A DNA stretch of 6,152 nucleotides. It comes from Betaproteobacteria bacterium UBA6910. GTDB taxonomy: Bacteria > Pseudomonadota > Gammaproteobacteria > Burkholderiales > UBA6910. The notes under the pieces were generated by a model. It saw only the letters and a program-made list of their open reading frames with translations, was not told where the DNA came from and searched no databases. The first letter of the stretch is position 1; the number at the start of each line of letters is the position of its first letter. Position numbers and translations under genes: made by a program. Shown here in pieces: positions 1 through 5,974 of the stretch. The DNA lies in contig DKBC01000131.1 in the NCBI GenBank assembly GCA_002451065.1, forward strand, positions 1-6,152, written 5' to 3'.

Positions 1-837
1 GGCATGGTGGTGGACCGCGTGACACAGCGGGTGTGTCTCATGGCCAGTTCCGAAGGCGGCATGGACATCGAGGAGGTGGCCGCAAAAACTCCGGAAAAGA
101 TCCACAAGGTTTTCGTGGATCCGACGACGGGACTCACGGATGCCGAGGCCGACGACGTGGCGCGCAAAATCGGCGTTCCGGAAGCGTCAGTGCCACGGGC
201 GCGAGTGGTACTCAGGGGGCTGTATCAGGCGTTCTGGGAGTGCGACGCTTCCCTGGCCGAGATCAATCCTCTGATACTCACCGGCGAGGGCGCCGTGGTG
301 GCGCTGGACGCCAAGATGAATTTTGATTCCAATGCGCTTTACCGTCATGAGGACATCATGGCCATGCGGGACCTCGACGAGGAAGACCCGGCGGAAATCG
401 AGGCTTCGGAACACGACCTTTCCTATATCTCCCTGGACGGCAACATCGGGTGCCTGGTGAACGGCGCCGGTCTCGCCATGGCCACCATGGACACCATCAA
501 GCTCTACGGCGCCGAGCCGGCCAACTTCCTGGACGTGGGTGGCGGCGCCACGACCGAGAAGGTCACCGAGGCGTTCAAGCTCATGCTCAGGAACCCGAAG
601 GTGAAGGGCATCTTAGTCAATATCTTCGGCGGGATAATGCGCTGCGACACTATTGCGGAGGGCATCGTCACGGCAGCCCGGGAAGTCCACATCAACGTGC
701 CTCTCGTGGTGCGCATGAAGGGCACCAATGAGGATATCGGCAAGAAGATCCTGGCCGATTCCGGCCTGCCGATCATCTCCGCCGGAAACATGGCCGAGGC
801 CGCCGAAAGGGCGGTGGCTGCCGTTCAGGGAAAGTAA
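1..837 (+). CDS. sucC: Succinyl-CoA synthetase beta subunit, 5' end cut off by window
   Basis: This is the beta subunit of ADP-forming succinate-CoA ligase, which with the alpha subunit interconverts succinyl-CoA and succinate plus CoA with nucleotide phosphorylation in the cytoplasmic TCA cycle. About 278 codons are visible; the family is usually about 388 residues, so roughly the first 110 (the start of the ATP-grasp domain) lie upstream. The frame is open from base 1, so the ATG at 4 is internal. Visible landmarks, counted from that ATG, are AEINPL (85-90) with the metal-ligand Asn88, [13 protein letters not shown] with Asp102, [15 protein letters not shown] around 148-162, [17 protein letters not shown], and [11 protein letters not shown] in the CoA-ligase domain. 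The gene ends with TAA 12 bp before sucD. A malate-CoA ligase beta subunit (MtkA) is a related alternative, but the sequence reads as ordinary SucC. Confidence 0.96.
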   Translation, partial: GMVVDRVTQRVCLMASSEGGMDIEEVAAKTPEKIHKVFVDPTTGLTDAEADDVARKIGVPEASVPRARVVLRGLYQAFWECDASLAEINPLILTGEGAVVALDAKMNFDSNALYRHEDIMAMRDLDEEDPAEIEASEHDLSYISLDGNIGCLVNGAGLAMATMDTIKLYGAEPANFLDVGGGATTEKVTEAFKLMLRNPKVKGILVNIFGGIMRCDTIAEGIVTAAREVHINVPLVVRMKGTNEDIGKKILADSGLPIISAGNMAEAAERAVAAVQGK

Positions 838-849
838 GGGGGAGCGAAC

Positions 850-1734
850 ATGTCGATTCTCATCAACAAGGACACTCGTGTCGTCACCCAGGGAATCACC
901 GGCAAGACCGGCCAGTTTCACACCCGGATGTGCCGGGACTATGCGAATGGCGGGAACTGCTTCGTCGCCGGAGTCAATCCGAAGAGGGCGGGCGAGAAGT
1001 TCGAGGGCATTCCCATCTTTGGTTCCGTGGGAGAGGCGAAGGCGCGGGCGGGCGTTAACGCATCGGTGATCTACGTCCCGCCGCCGGGGGCGGCCGCAGC
1101 CATCTGGGAAGCGGTGGACGCTGATCTGGACCTGGTCATTTGCATCACCGAGGGTATTCCGGTGCGGGACATGATCCAGGTGCGCGAGCGAATGCGGAAG
1201 GAAAAGCGTAAGACTATCCTGGTTGGCCCCAACTGCCCGGGTGTCATCACCCCGGAGGAGATCAAGATCGGTATCATGCCGGGCCACATTCACAAGAAAG
1301 GGCGCGTTGGCGTGGTGTCCCGCTCCGGCACCCTCACCTACGAGGCGGTGGGGCAGCTCACGGAATTGGGACTCGGCCAGTCCTCCGCGGTGGGCATCGG
1401 CGGTGACCCGGTGAACGGGCTCAAGCACAGGGACGTTCTGGAGCTGTTCATGAACGATCCCGAGACGGATGCGGTGATCATGATCGGCGAGATTGGCGGC
1501 TCCGACGAGGAAGCCGCCGCGGAGTGGTACAAGGAGAACGCGAAAAAGCCGGTGGTGGGCTTCATCGCCGGCGTCACGGCGCCTGCCGGCAAGCGCATGG
1601 GTCACGCCGGCGCCATCATTTCCGGCGGCAAGGGCACCGCCCAGGAGAAGCTAGCGGTCATGGAGGCCTGCGGGATTAAGGTCACCAAGAATCCGGCGGA
1701 GATGGGCAAGCTGCTCAAGTCGGTGCTGAAGTAG
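850..1734 (+). CDS. sucD: Succinyl-CoA synthetase alpha subunit, complete
   Basis: This is the alpha subunit of succinate-CoA ligase; it binds CoA and carries the histidine that is phosphorylated during the reaction. It has 294 residues, against 289 in E. coli. The N-terminal CoA-binding Rossmann domain shows [11 protein letters not shown] (14-24). VGPNCPG is at 125-131, [10 protein letters not shown] at 158-166 and GIGGDPVNG at 182-190. The active-site motif [12 protein letters not shown] starts at 251, with His252 as the phosphorylated residue. The start ATG sits behind a strong ribosome binding site (AGGGGGAG, 837-844), and the gene follows sucC by 12 bp, so the two are co-transcribed and translated in balance. 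A degraded second copy of its 3' end lies at 4529-4714. The gene itself looks intact and functional. Confidence 0.97.
   Translation: MSILINKDTRVVTQGITGKTGQFHTRMCRDYANGGNCFVAGVNPKRAGEKFEGIPIFGSVGEAKARAGVNASVIYVPPPGAAAAIWEAVDADLDLVICITEGIPVRDMIQVRERMRKEKRKTILVGPNCPGVITPEEIKIGIMPGHIHKKGRVGVVSRSGTLTYEAVGQLTELGLGQSSAVGIGGDPVNGLKHRDVLELFMNDPETDAVIMIGEIGGSDEEAAAEWYKENAKKPVVGFIAGVTAPAGKRMGHAGAIISGGKGTAQEKLAVMEACGIKVTKNPAEMGKLLKSVLK
1510..1734 (+). repeat. Direct repeat, upstream arm: 3' end of sucD
   Basis: The last 75 codons of sucD are repeated in the same orientation at 4529-4714, about 2.8 kb downstream, at roughly 88 percent base identity outside the 39-bp deletion. Differences fall almost wholly in third codon positions. 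Same-orientation repeats of this size could recombine and excise the segment between them. Confidence 0.9.
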
Positions 1735-2016
1735 CGAGTTTTCTTCTTCGCTATTAGGGTGGGGTTAAAGCGTGAGCGGGGTGCCTGGAGCATCCCGTTC
1801 TACTTTGGGATCTGGGTCTGCTACTGGCTGTTGGCGCGTAGATAGCGAACGCGGCAATCGGGATCGTCGCCATCTCGTCGGACGGGATTAGCCCCACCGG
1901 ATTGTAAGCCTCGAAATAATTCTGCCGGCCCCAAGAGCGAAGTTAATCCCGGTCTTTCCCCCGTTGCTCCATTACTTACGAATTGCGCGGGGTTCCGTCC
2001 CGGCCACGGCTTGAGA
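1735..2016. other. Gap between sucD and small ORF; unassigned - strand frame
   Basis: I see no confirmed gene in these 282 bases. On the - strand a frame is open from 1942 down to a TAA at 1754 (62 codons). Its middle, read from 1921 to 1829, looks protein-like: NYFEAYNPVGLIPSDEMATI followed by PIAAFAIYAPT. There is no good ribosome binding site, and the end of the frame is low-complexity. It may be a fragment of a decayed gene belonging to the same - strand group as the small ORF and the methyltransferase remnant, or conserved non-coding DNA that happens to be open. I do not recognise the family. Confidence 0.3.
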
Positions 2017-2200
2017 TCAGGACAGGGCGGCCGGCGGAATGAGTTCGTTGATCATCACCCGCGTGCTGCGCTCGGCGATGGCCCGTTTCACCAGGGGGGA
2101 GTATCAACGCTTCGTCCGACGGGAGCTGCATGCGCGGGATGTTTTCCCCGAAGATGGCTCGATAGTCCTTTTCTAGTCGGCCCGATTCCTCCGCGTTCAT
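2017..2200 (-). pseudogene. Small 60-residue protein gene with homopolymer frameshift
   Basis: Reading starts at the ATG at 2200 behind a modest AAAGG ribosome binding site and gives MNAEESGRLEKDYRAIFGEN then IPRMQLPSDEALIL. At that point a run of six C on the coding strand (G at 2094-2099 on +) throws the frame. With five C the reading continues as PLVKRAIAERSTRVMINELI then PPAALS and stops at TGA (2017-2019), giving a compact acidic-then-basic protein of 60 residues. Without this correction the frame runs to 1976 with an unconvincing arginine-rich tail. The corrected product has even composition, a clean stop and helical character, which supports a real gene with a one-base insertion, or a sequencing error. 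It lies 48 bp downstream of the methyltransferase remnant on the same strand, so the two were probably one operon. I do not know its function; a role beside the methyltransferase is inferred from position only. Confidence 0.6.
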
Positions 2201-2248
2201 CGGCGATCGCCTTTGATTGCGATGGACACCGTTACCTTAGGCACCGAC

Positions 2249-2881
2249 TTACCGCCCATCGGCGACCCGCGCGCGGCGCAGGGCGACCAGGGTCTCCACG
2301 AGCTGGCGCAGGCGTTTTTTGCAGAGGCCCCGGCCGGCGAAGCGCGCGGGGATCCGGGCTTCGGAGAGGGGTACGGGGGATTCCCCCAGGATGCGGGCCA
2401 CGGCGGCCACCTGCCTCGGCAGCTTATCGGGCCAAGGGATGCGTCCCGCCGGGGCGGGAGCGCCGCCCGGCGCCGCCGATTCCTTCCCGGCTTTTCCGTC
2501 GGCGGGAAGCGCCCGGGCATAGGCTTCGGCTTGGCCCCGGGCCCGCTGCAGGGCGTCATCGAATCCCTTGCCGGCCACCCTGGCGCAGCCTCTTGGCTTC
2601 CAGCACGAAAGCATTGCGTTTTTAGCAAAGCAGGCGATGAATCCCTGGGACTTTCTGCCGTTGCCACGGCGGAAGGTGACGCGGCGCTCGAAGACGTAGG
2701 CGTTGTCGCGGCTGTCGTCCCGGGCGGAGTCGGGCTTGGGAAACCCCAGCAGGTCGGTCAGCTCGGTGACGAAGAGCTGGTAGTTGGCCCGTTCGCTGCT
2801 GCCGGCGGCCTCCCAGCGGGAAACGAACCGCTCGACGGTTTCTGGAGCGGGCTCCGTTCTGGGTGCGGATTGGTTGGGCAT
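2249..2881 (-). pseudogene. Remnant of large class I SAM-dependent DNA methyltransferase
   Basis: The 210-codon frame joins the two ends of a protein family that normally runs to roughly 900-1100 residues. Residues 14-75 (ETVERFVSRWEAAGSSERAN, then YQLF, DLLGFPKPD, NAYVFERRVTF) are the typical N-terminus. Residues 109-126 (DALQRARGQAEAYARALP) continue it. From about 146 onward (GRIPWPDKLPRQVAAVARIL and RQLVETLVALRRARVADGR) it is the C-terminal helical tail. The SAM-binding and catalytic core (NPPY-type motif) and target-recognition region expected between them are absent, so about three quarters of the gene has been deleted. In the N-terminal part, residues 83-101 are out of frame: the neighbouring frame (2621 to 2580) reads KRNAFVLEAKRLRQ, which is what the family needs after GFIDLY, and a TAA at 2622-2624 precedes it. 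No Shine-Dalgarno precedes the ATG. Such enzymes act in modification or phage defence; this copy cannot be active. Confidence 0.75.
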
Positions 2882-3380
2882 GGACGCGGGGGTCTAGCCG
2901 AATGGGCGTTTCAGGGGGCGTCGGAAACGACAACTGGCGGTTACGCGTCCCATGTTTCAAGTCGCAGCGGTCTGGCGATGATTTCCCAAGAATTTTCCGG
3001 GTCGCGTTTCGATAATCGCGTCCGCGCGGTAGTCAGAGGAATAACAAGGCCGCCGGCGTGAACCGGTGAATTACCCGTCGGACCCGGCAACGCCTGGTCG
3101 AACCCCTCCCGATCGAGCAATGAGAGCTTGCATATCCCGAGTGCTGTACTAGGGTAACTGAAGGGATGCGGATCCCGTACGTAGTTGCCCGTGTATCTTC
3201 AACCGGATAACGCTAGGTCCAAGTCGATCCGCAACCTTCTGATTCCGTGTGGCATTGCATTTCCGATGCCCGCATCTTCTTCAAGCGCACTCTTCCGCGT
3301 GCGTGGACGAACCGATCGGGTTTGCTCGCGGAGCCGGGGGCTTCTAGCCTCGCGTTTATTCCACAAATCTGGAGGGAAAT
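2882..3380. other. 500-bp gap between divergent methyltransferase remnant and MBL gene
   Basis: This stretch separates the start of the - strand methyltransferase remnant from the start of the + strand MBL-fold gene, so it should have held promoters for both. I found no convincing sigma70 -35/-10 pair, no tRNA, no inverted repeats of note and no recognisable protein fragment. Open frames crossing it have no ribosome binding site and atypical composition. It may contain further eroded DNA from the same decayed segment. The last bases hold the GGAGGG ribosome binding site (3371-3376) of the MBL gene. Confidence 0.5.
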
Positions 3381-4457
3381 ATGAAACCAAATCTATCGAG
3401 CCTGCTGCCGGGCTTCTGGCTGCTGGCCGGAGTCATGGCCATGACCGCGGCGCCGGCGCAGGCGGAGTCGCAAACGGCACAGATCACCGTGCTCTACGAT
3501 GCTTTCGGCAAGACATCCACGATGCAGAAGGACTGGGGTTTTTCCGCCTATATCGAGTATGGCGGAAAGCGCATTCTCTTCGACACCGGCAACAACGCCG
3601 AGATTTTTGCGCATAACGTCAAGGCCAAGGGGATCGATCTCAAGAAGCTGGATTTCGTGGTGGTGTCCCATCGCCATGGGGACCATACCAGCGGCTTGAA
3701 TTACCTCATGACCGTCAATCCGAAAGTGAAAATCTACGTTCCCAAGGAGAATTTCGGCGTCTTCGGTGCCGCACTGCCGGGCACCTTCTACAAACGCGAC
3801 GAATCCCTGCCCCCGGAGATGCGCTACTTCGACGGCAAGCCGCCCGAAAGGCTGCGCTTTGGTACGCCTTGGCCGGAAGGGAACTTCACCTGGGTCACGG
3901 AAAGTACCGAGATCGCGCCGGGCTTCCATCTCATTTTGCTGAAGGGTCCCTGGGGCGTGGACCTGGACGTCATGGAAATTTCGCTGGCCATCGACACGCC
4001 CGACGGAACGGTGGTGGTGGTGGGGTGCAGCCACCCGACCCTGGAGAAGATCGTGGAGACCACGAAGAAGGCAATCGACCAGCCGATTCTTCTGGTCTTT
4101 GGCGGAACGCACCTCTTGCCGGCAAAGCCTGACGAAATCCAGCGCATTGCAACGTCCCTCCGCGACACCTGGAAGGTGGCATGGATAGCGCCCGTCCACT
4201 GCACCGGGGAGCCGGCCTTTGCAATTCTGAAGAAGAATTTCGGCGACCATTACGTGTACGCTGGACTCGGCACGACGGTCACCCTTGGCAAAACGGTGAA
4301 GTCAATGGCGGAAGCTGGCCAGCCGCAGATACAGGCCATGAACGAGCAGGACCTGCGCAGCTATCGGGCGCTGCTGGCCACCAGCGATGACAATCCCGAA
4401 CCGGTGCTTGCATTCGGGGGACCTGAGCTCCGAACCCCATTGAGCCAACTTTACTGA
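3381..4457 (+). CDS. Exported MBL-fold metallohydrolase, COG1237-like
   Basis: This 358-residue protein has a Sec signal peptide (hydrophobic stretch 9-24, cleavage likely after APAQA at 28) and a metallo-beta-lactamase fold. The metal-binding signature SHRHGDH gives His97, His99, Asp101 and His102. Further conserved points are LFDTGNNAEIF (66-76), GCSHPTLEKI (215-224), GGTHLLPA (241-248) and APVHCTGEPA (270-279), supplying candidate ligands His218, His244 and His273. This pattern resembles the family named after 7,8-dihydropterin-6-methyl-4-(beta-D-ribofuranosyl)aminobenzene 5'-phosphate synthase (COG1237), but that name comes from methanogen pterin synthesis, and the substrate here is unknown. 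The signal peptide places it in the periplasm. The start is fixed by GGAGGG (3371-3376) and by the signal peptide. It stands alone as a transcription unit, followed by a GC-rich hairpin. All metal ligands are present, so it should be active, unlike its decayed neighbours. Confidence 0.88.
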   Translation: MKPNLSSLLPGFWLLAGVMAMTAAPAQAESQTAQITVLYDAFGKTSTMQKDWGFSAYIEYGGKRILFDTGNNAEIFAHNVKAKGIDLKKLDFVVVSHRHGDHTSGLNYLMTVNPKVKIYVPKENFGVFGAALPGTFYKRDESLPPEMRYFDGKPPERLRFGTPWPEGNFTWVTESTEIAPGFHLILLKGPWGVDLDVMEISLAIDTPDGTVVVVGCSHPTLEKIVETTKKAIDQPILLVFGGTHLLPAKPDEIQRIATSLRDTWKVAWIAPVHCTGEPAFAILKKNFGDHYVYAGLGTTVTLGKTVKSMAEAGQPQIQAMNEQDLRSYRALLATSDDNPEPVLAFGGPELRTPLSQLY

Positions 4458-4478
4458 CCGCCAAGGAGTAACCAACTG

Positions 4479-4511
4479 TCCGGCCCGCGTGAGAACCTCG
4501 CGCGGGCCGGA
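4479..4511 (+). terminator. GC-rich hairpin after MBL gene, possible terminator
   Basis: TCCGGCCCGCG (4479-4489) pairs perfectly with CGCGGGCCGGA (4501-4511) around an 11-base loop. It starts 21 bases after the stop of the MBL gene, where a transcript end is expected. No T run follows on the + strand, so it is either a non-canonical terminator or a 3'-end stabilising structure. It also sits just before the point where homology to sucD begins. Confidence 0.45.
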
Positions 4512-4528
4512 TACGCGGAACCTCTCGA

Positions 4529-4714
4529 GAGGCGGCGGCCGAGTGGTACAAGCAGAACGCCAAGAAGCCGGTGGTGGGCTTCATCGCCGGCGCCATCATT
4601 TCCGGCGGGAAGGGCACGGCCCAAGAGAAGCTCGCGGTGATGGAGGCCTGTGGGATCAAAGTGACCAAGAATCCCGCGGAGATGGGCAAGCTTCTCGAGT
4701 CCGTGCTCACGTGA
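4529..4714 (+). pseudogene. Truncated, internally deleted second copy of sucD 3' end
   Basis: These 62 codons align without gaps to the last 75 codons of the intact sucD (1510-1734) apart from one 39-bp in-frame deletion. They read [20 protein letters not shown], then [20 protein letters not shown], then [20 protein letters not shown], then T and TGA. The missing 13 codons are [13 protein letters not shown] (residues 241-253 of SucD), including the catalytic His252. The first 220 codons are absent, and upstream of 4529 the sequence is unrelated. Of 22 base differences from sucD in the aligned codons, 19 are synonymous and only three change a residue (Glu to Gln, Lys to Glu, Lys to Thr). The fragment therefore descends from a diverged working sucD rather than from a recent copy of the neighbour. 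It has no start codon or ribosome binding site of its own and cannot encode an active subunit. Confidence 0.93.
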
Positions 4715-5113
4715 CCACGCTCGGCGCTCTGGGGGGCTAACGTTAAACGGAGCGGCGCTACGGAGAAGGTTAAGGTCGTACGCCCGGCCGACATCAGAAG
4801 CCCCAAGGTGACGATCTGGATACTTCGCCGACCGAACAGGGCAAAGCTAACCTACGGGCCAGCGTCCGTCGGTCACGAGGGCTGAGCTCATCGGATTCAA
4901 TTAGTGGCCCGGGTTGCAAGCCGGGCCACCTTGCTAAAGCGTCCAATGGAACTTGGATGATGTGGCGCCTGCGTCCTCGGCACGGATTTGGCAACCGCTA
5001 TTGCCTCGTTTCTGGGCCCGGCTTCCCAACCGGTCTCTTCGGTCGTGCGGGGCGCGCTGCAGGTAGCTTCCCACGGTAGCAAATACACCGTCCAATCCGG
5101 ACCTGGATCAAGT
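4715..5113. other. 400-bp gap with one hairpin, no recognisable gene
   Basis: Between the sucD fragment and the SRPBCC terminator I see no gene, tRNA or mobile-element end. The short - strand frames that cross it lack ribosome binding sites and look like translated non-coding DNA. The only clear structure is the perfect hairpin at 4904-4929. The sequence just after the sucD fragment does not clearly resemble the sequence after intact sucD (1735 onward), so the homology ends at or very close to the stop codon. Confidence 0.5.
4904..4929. other. Perfect 9-bp GC-rich hairpin in non-coding DNA
   Basis: GTGGCCCGG (4904-4912) pairs with CCGGGCCAC (4921-4929) around the loop GTTGCAAG. Neither side has a T tract, so it is not a standard intrinsic terminator in either direction. 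No adjacent gene explains it. It could be the remains of a terminator, part of a small RNA, or a recombination structure. Confidence 0.4.
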
Positions 5114-5150
5114 CTTAAAGTGAAAGAAAGGGGCCGCGAGAGCGGCCCCT
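5114..5150 (-). terminator. Rho-independent terminator of SRPBCC gene
   Basis: AGGGGCCGC (5129-5137) pairs perfectly with GCGGCCCCT (5142-5150) around a GAGA loop on + (TCTC on -). Read on the - strand, the stem is followed by TTCTTTCACTTTAA, a T-rich tract. It begins 24 bases after the stop of the SRPBCC gene, which is the classic arrangement for an intrinsic terminator of that gene. Confidence 0.85.
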
Positions 5151-5174
5151 GAGGTTGGCAAACCCTGAGTCGGA

Positions 5175-5708
5175 TTACTTGGCGCCTTCGGCAATCTTCT
5201 TCAGATTGTCGAGACCTCCGCGGTAGACACTCCTCACGGTGTCCATCGCGGCCTTGTCATCCTGACCTTGCTTGGGCTTGGCTGAGGTGTCCTTGCGCTT
5301 GAAGGACCCCTTCCATACTACCGTTGTCATGCCGTTGCTGCCGGATGCGACACTTATTCTGGACTTGTAGCTGGAAACCGGCAGCACACCATTCGTGATG
5401 GTGTAGGTGTATGTCATCTTCTTGGAGCTGTAGGTAGTCAGCTTTTCGGTTATCTTGCCGCCGCTACCGAGGGTCAGGACGCGCACCGCGCCTCTTTGGT
5501 TGTTCTTGCCCGCGGTGATCTCGGTTTTGGCCACACCCGGATGCCAGGCACCCAGATCGCCGAAGTTGTTCAACTTGGCCCATACCTCGGAAGCAGGTGC
5601 CTTGATCTCGACCTTTTCCTCCACCTGTAGGGTCTTCGCGGCGCCAGCCGAGGCGACCATGGGCAGGGACAAAGAAAACGCGAGTAAAGCTAGGGCATAA
5701 TTTTTCAT
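5175..5708 (-). CDS. Exported SRPBCC (START-like) protein, MxaD-like
   Basis: The product has 177 residues counted from the ATG at 5708. That start is preferred over the longer open frame (to 5849) because it has a good ribosome binding site (AAAGGA about 9 bases upstream) and begins a clear signal peptide, MKNYALALLAFSLSLPMVAS then A, with cleavage likely after ASA at 21. The mature part begins TLQVEEKVEIKAPASEVWAK, followed by LNNFGDLGAWHPGV, the usual opening of the SRPBCC/polyketide cyclase fold, then GAVRVLTL, ITEKLTTYSS, TYTITNGVLPVSSYKSRI, TTVVWKGSFKRKD and a C-terminal helix (YRGGLDNLKKIAEG). This fold makes a hydrophobic ligand pocket. Exported members of this shape include MxaD of methanol-oxidation clusters, but no methanol dehydrogenase genes are visible here, so the name is only a resemblance. 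It is a single-gene unit ending at the terminator at 5114-5150. Confidence 0.88.
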   Translation of the reverse strand: MKNYALALLAFSLSLPMVASAGAAKTLQVEEKVEIKAPASEVWAKLNNFGDLGAWHPGVAKTEITAGKNNQRGAVRVLTLGSGGKITEKLTTYSSKKMTYTYTITNGVLPVSSYKSRISVASGSNGMTTVVWKGSFKRKDTSAKPKQGQDDKAAMDTVRSVYRGGLDNLKKIAEGAK

Positions 5709-5822
5709 AAGCGGGATTCCTTTCGTTGGTTGGTTGATTTGCGCTGCCGAGGGATCCGCCCGGCACGAGTATGCTAATCGCGTAGAGATGTCGGCGTCAT
5801 TAGACCGGTAGGGTCTCTTCTT

Positions 5823-5849
5823 CTCATACGAAAGACATAAAGTTGACAA
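5823..5849 (-). promoter_or_regulatory. Possible promoter for SRPBCC gene
   Basis: On the - strand TTGTCA (5849-5844, five of six to the -35 consensus) is followed after 15 bases by TATGAG (5828-5823). The spacing is short, so this is tentative. Transcription would start near 5816, giving a leader of roughly 110 bases before the ATG at 5708. The lack of any other good pair upstream of the gene and the AT-richer composition here favour it. Confidence 0.25.
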
Positions 5850-5856
5850 AGATCAC
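5843..5856. promoter_or_regulatory. FNR/ANR-like half-matched palindrome
   Basis: TTGAC-AAAG-ATCAC matches the CRP/FNR-family dyad TTGAT-N4-ATCAA at eight of ten positions with the right 4-base spacer. It sits between two divergent genes (SRPBCC on -, small peptide on +) and overlaps the proposed -35 of the former. An oxygen- or redox-responsive regulator could bind here, but a match of this quality also occurs by chance. Confidence 0.25.
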
Positions 5857-5900
5857 ACGCTGCCGATCCCCCAAGCCTTGCTAATCCATGATCTTTGGCC

Positions 5901-5930
5901 TAGACAATGCCCATGGTATGTGCCTAGTAT
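5901..5930 (+). promoter_or_regulatory. Possible promoter for 47-residue peptide gene
   Basis: TAGACA (5901-5906) and TAGTAT (5925-5930) are separated by 18 bases and lie 45 bases before the ATG at 5975, pointing toward it. Each hexamer matches the sigma70 consensus at four or five positions. The region is AT-richer than its surroundings. Confidence 0.35.
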
Positions 5931-5974
5931 CGTCCCACGTAGAAAGCGTGCTTAAATTTTCGAGGGAGGCGCTT

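Noticed and set aside
613..1605. A 330-codon - strand frame antisense to sucC and sucD
   Set aside because: It overlaps two certain genes and is rich in His, Arg and Asp, as expected of an antisense frame in GC-rich DNA.
1730..1755. Hairpin AGTAGCGA/TCGCTATT overlapping the sucD stop as a terminator
   Set aside because: The stem is only 8 bp with a G-T pair, has a 10-base loop, includes the stop codon and is followed by G-rich sequence, so it is too weak to call.
2202..2211. GGCGATCGCC palindrome (HIP1-type)
   Set aside because: A single copy is present in the window and nothing else suggests a cyanobacterium; chance in GC-rich DNA.
2213..3061. A 282-codon + strand frame opposite the methyltransferase remnant
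   Set aside because: It is glycine- and alanine-rich with no family resemblance and no ribosome binding site. The opposite strand carries recognisable methyltransferase ends, so this is a mirror frame of GC-rich coding DNA.
3060..3120. tRNA-like GGTCGAACCCC stretch
   Set aside because: The T-loop is wrong at its first base, and no acceptor or anticodon stem can be formed around it.
3393..4250. A 285-codon - strand frame antisense to the MBL gene
   Set aside because: The + strand gene has a signal peptide, metal motif and ribosome binding site; the antisense frame has none of these.
4735..4752. GCTAACGTTAAAC resembling an integron attC core
   Set aside because: Only one half-site fits, there is no paired partner at a suitable distance, and no integron integrase or cassette structure is visible.
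5709..5849. N-terminal extension of the SRPBCC protein to the ATG at 5849
   Set aside because: The extension would bury the signal peptide inside the protein, and the ribosome binding site lies at the ATG at 5708.
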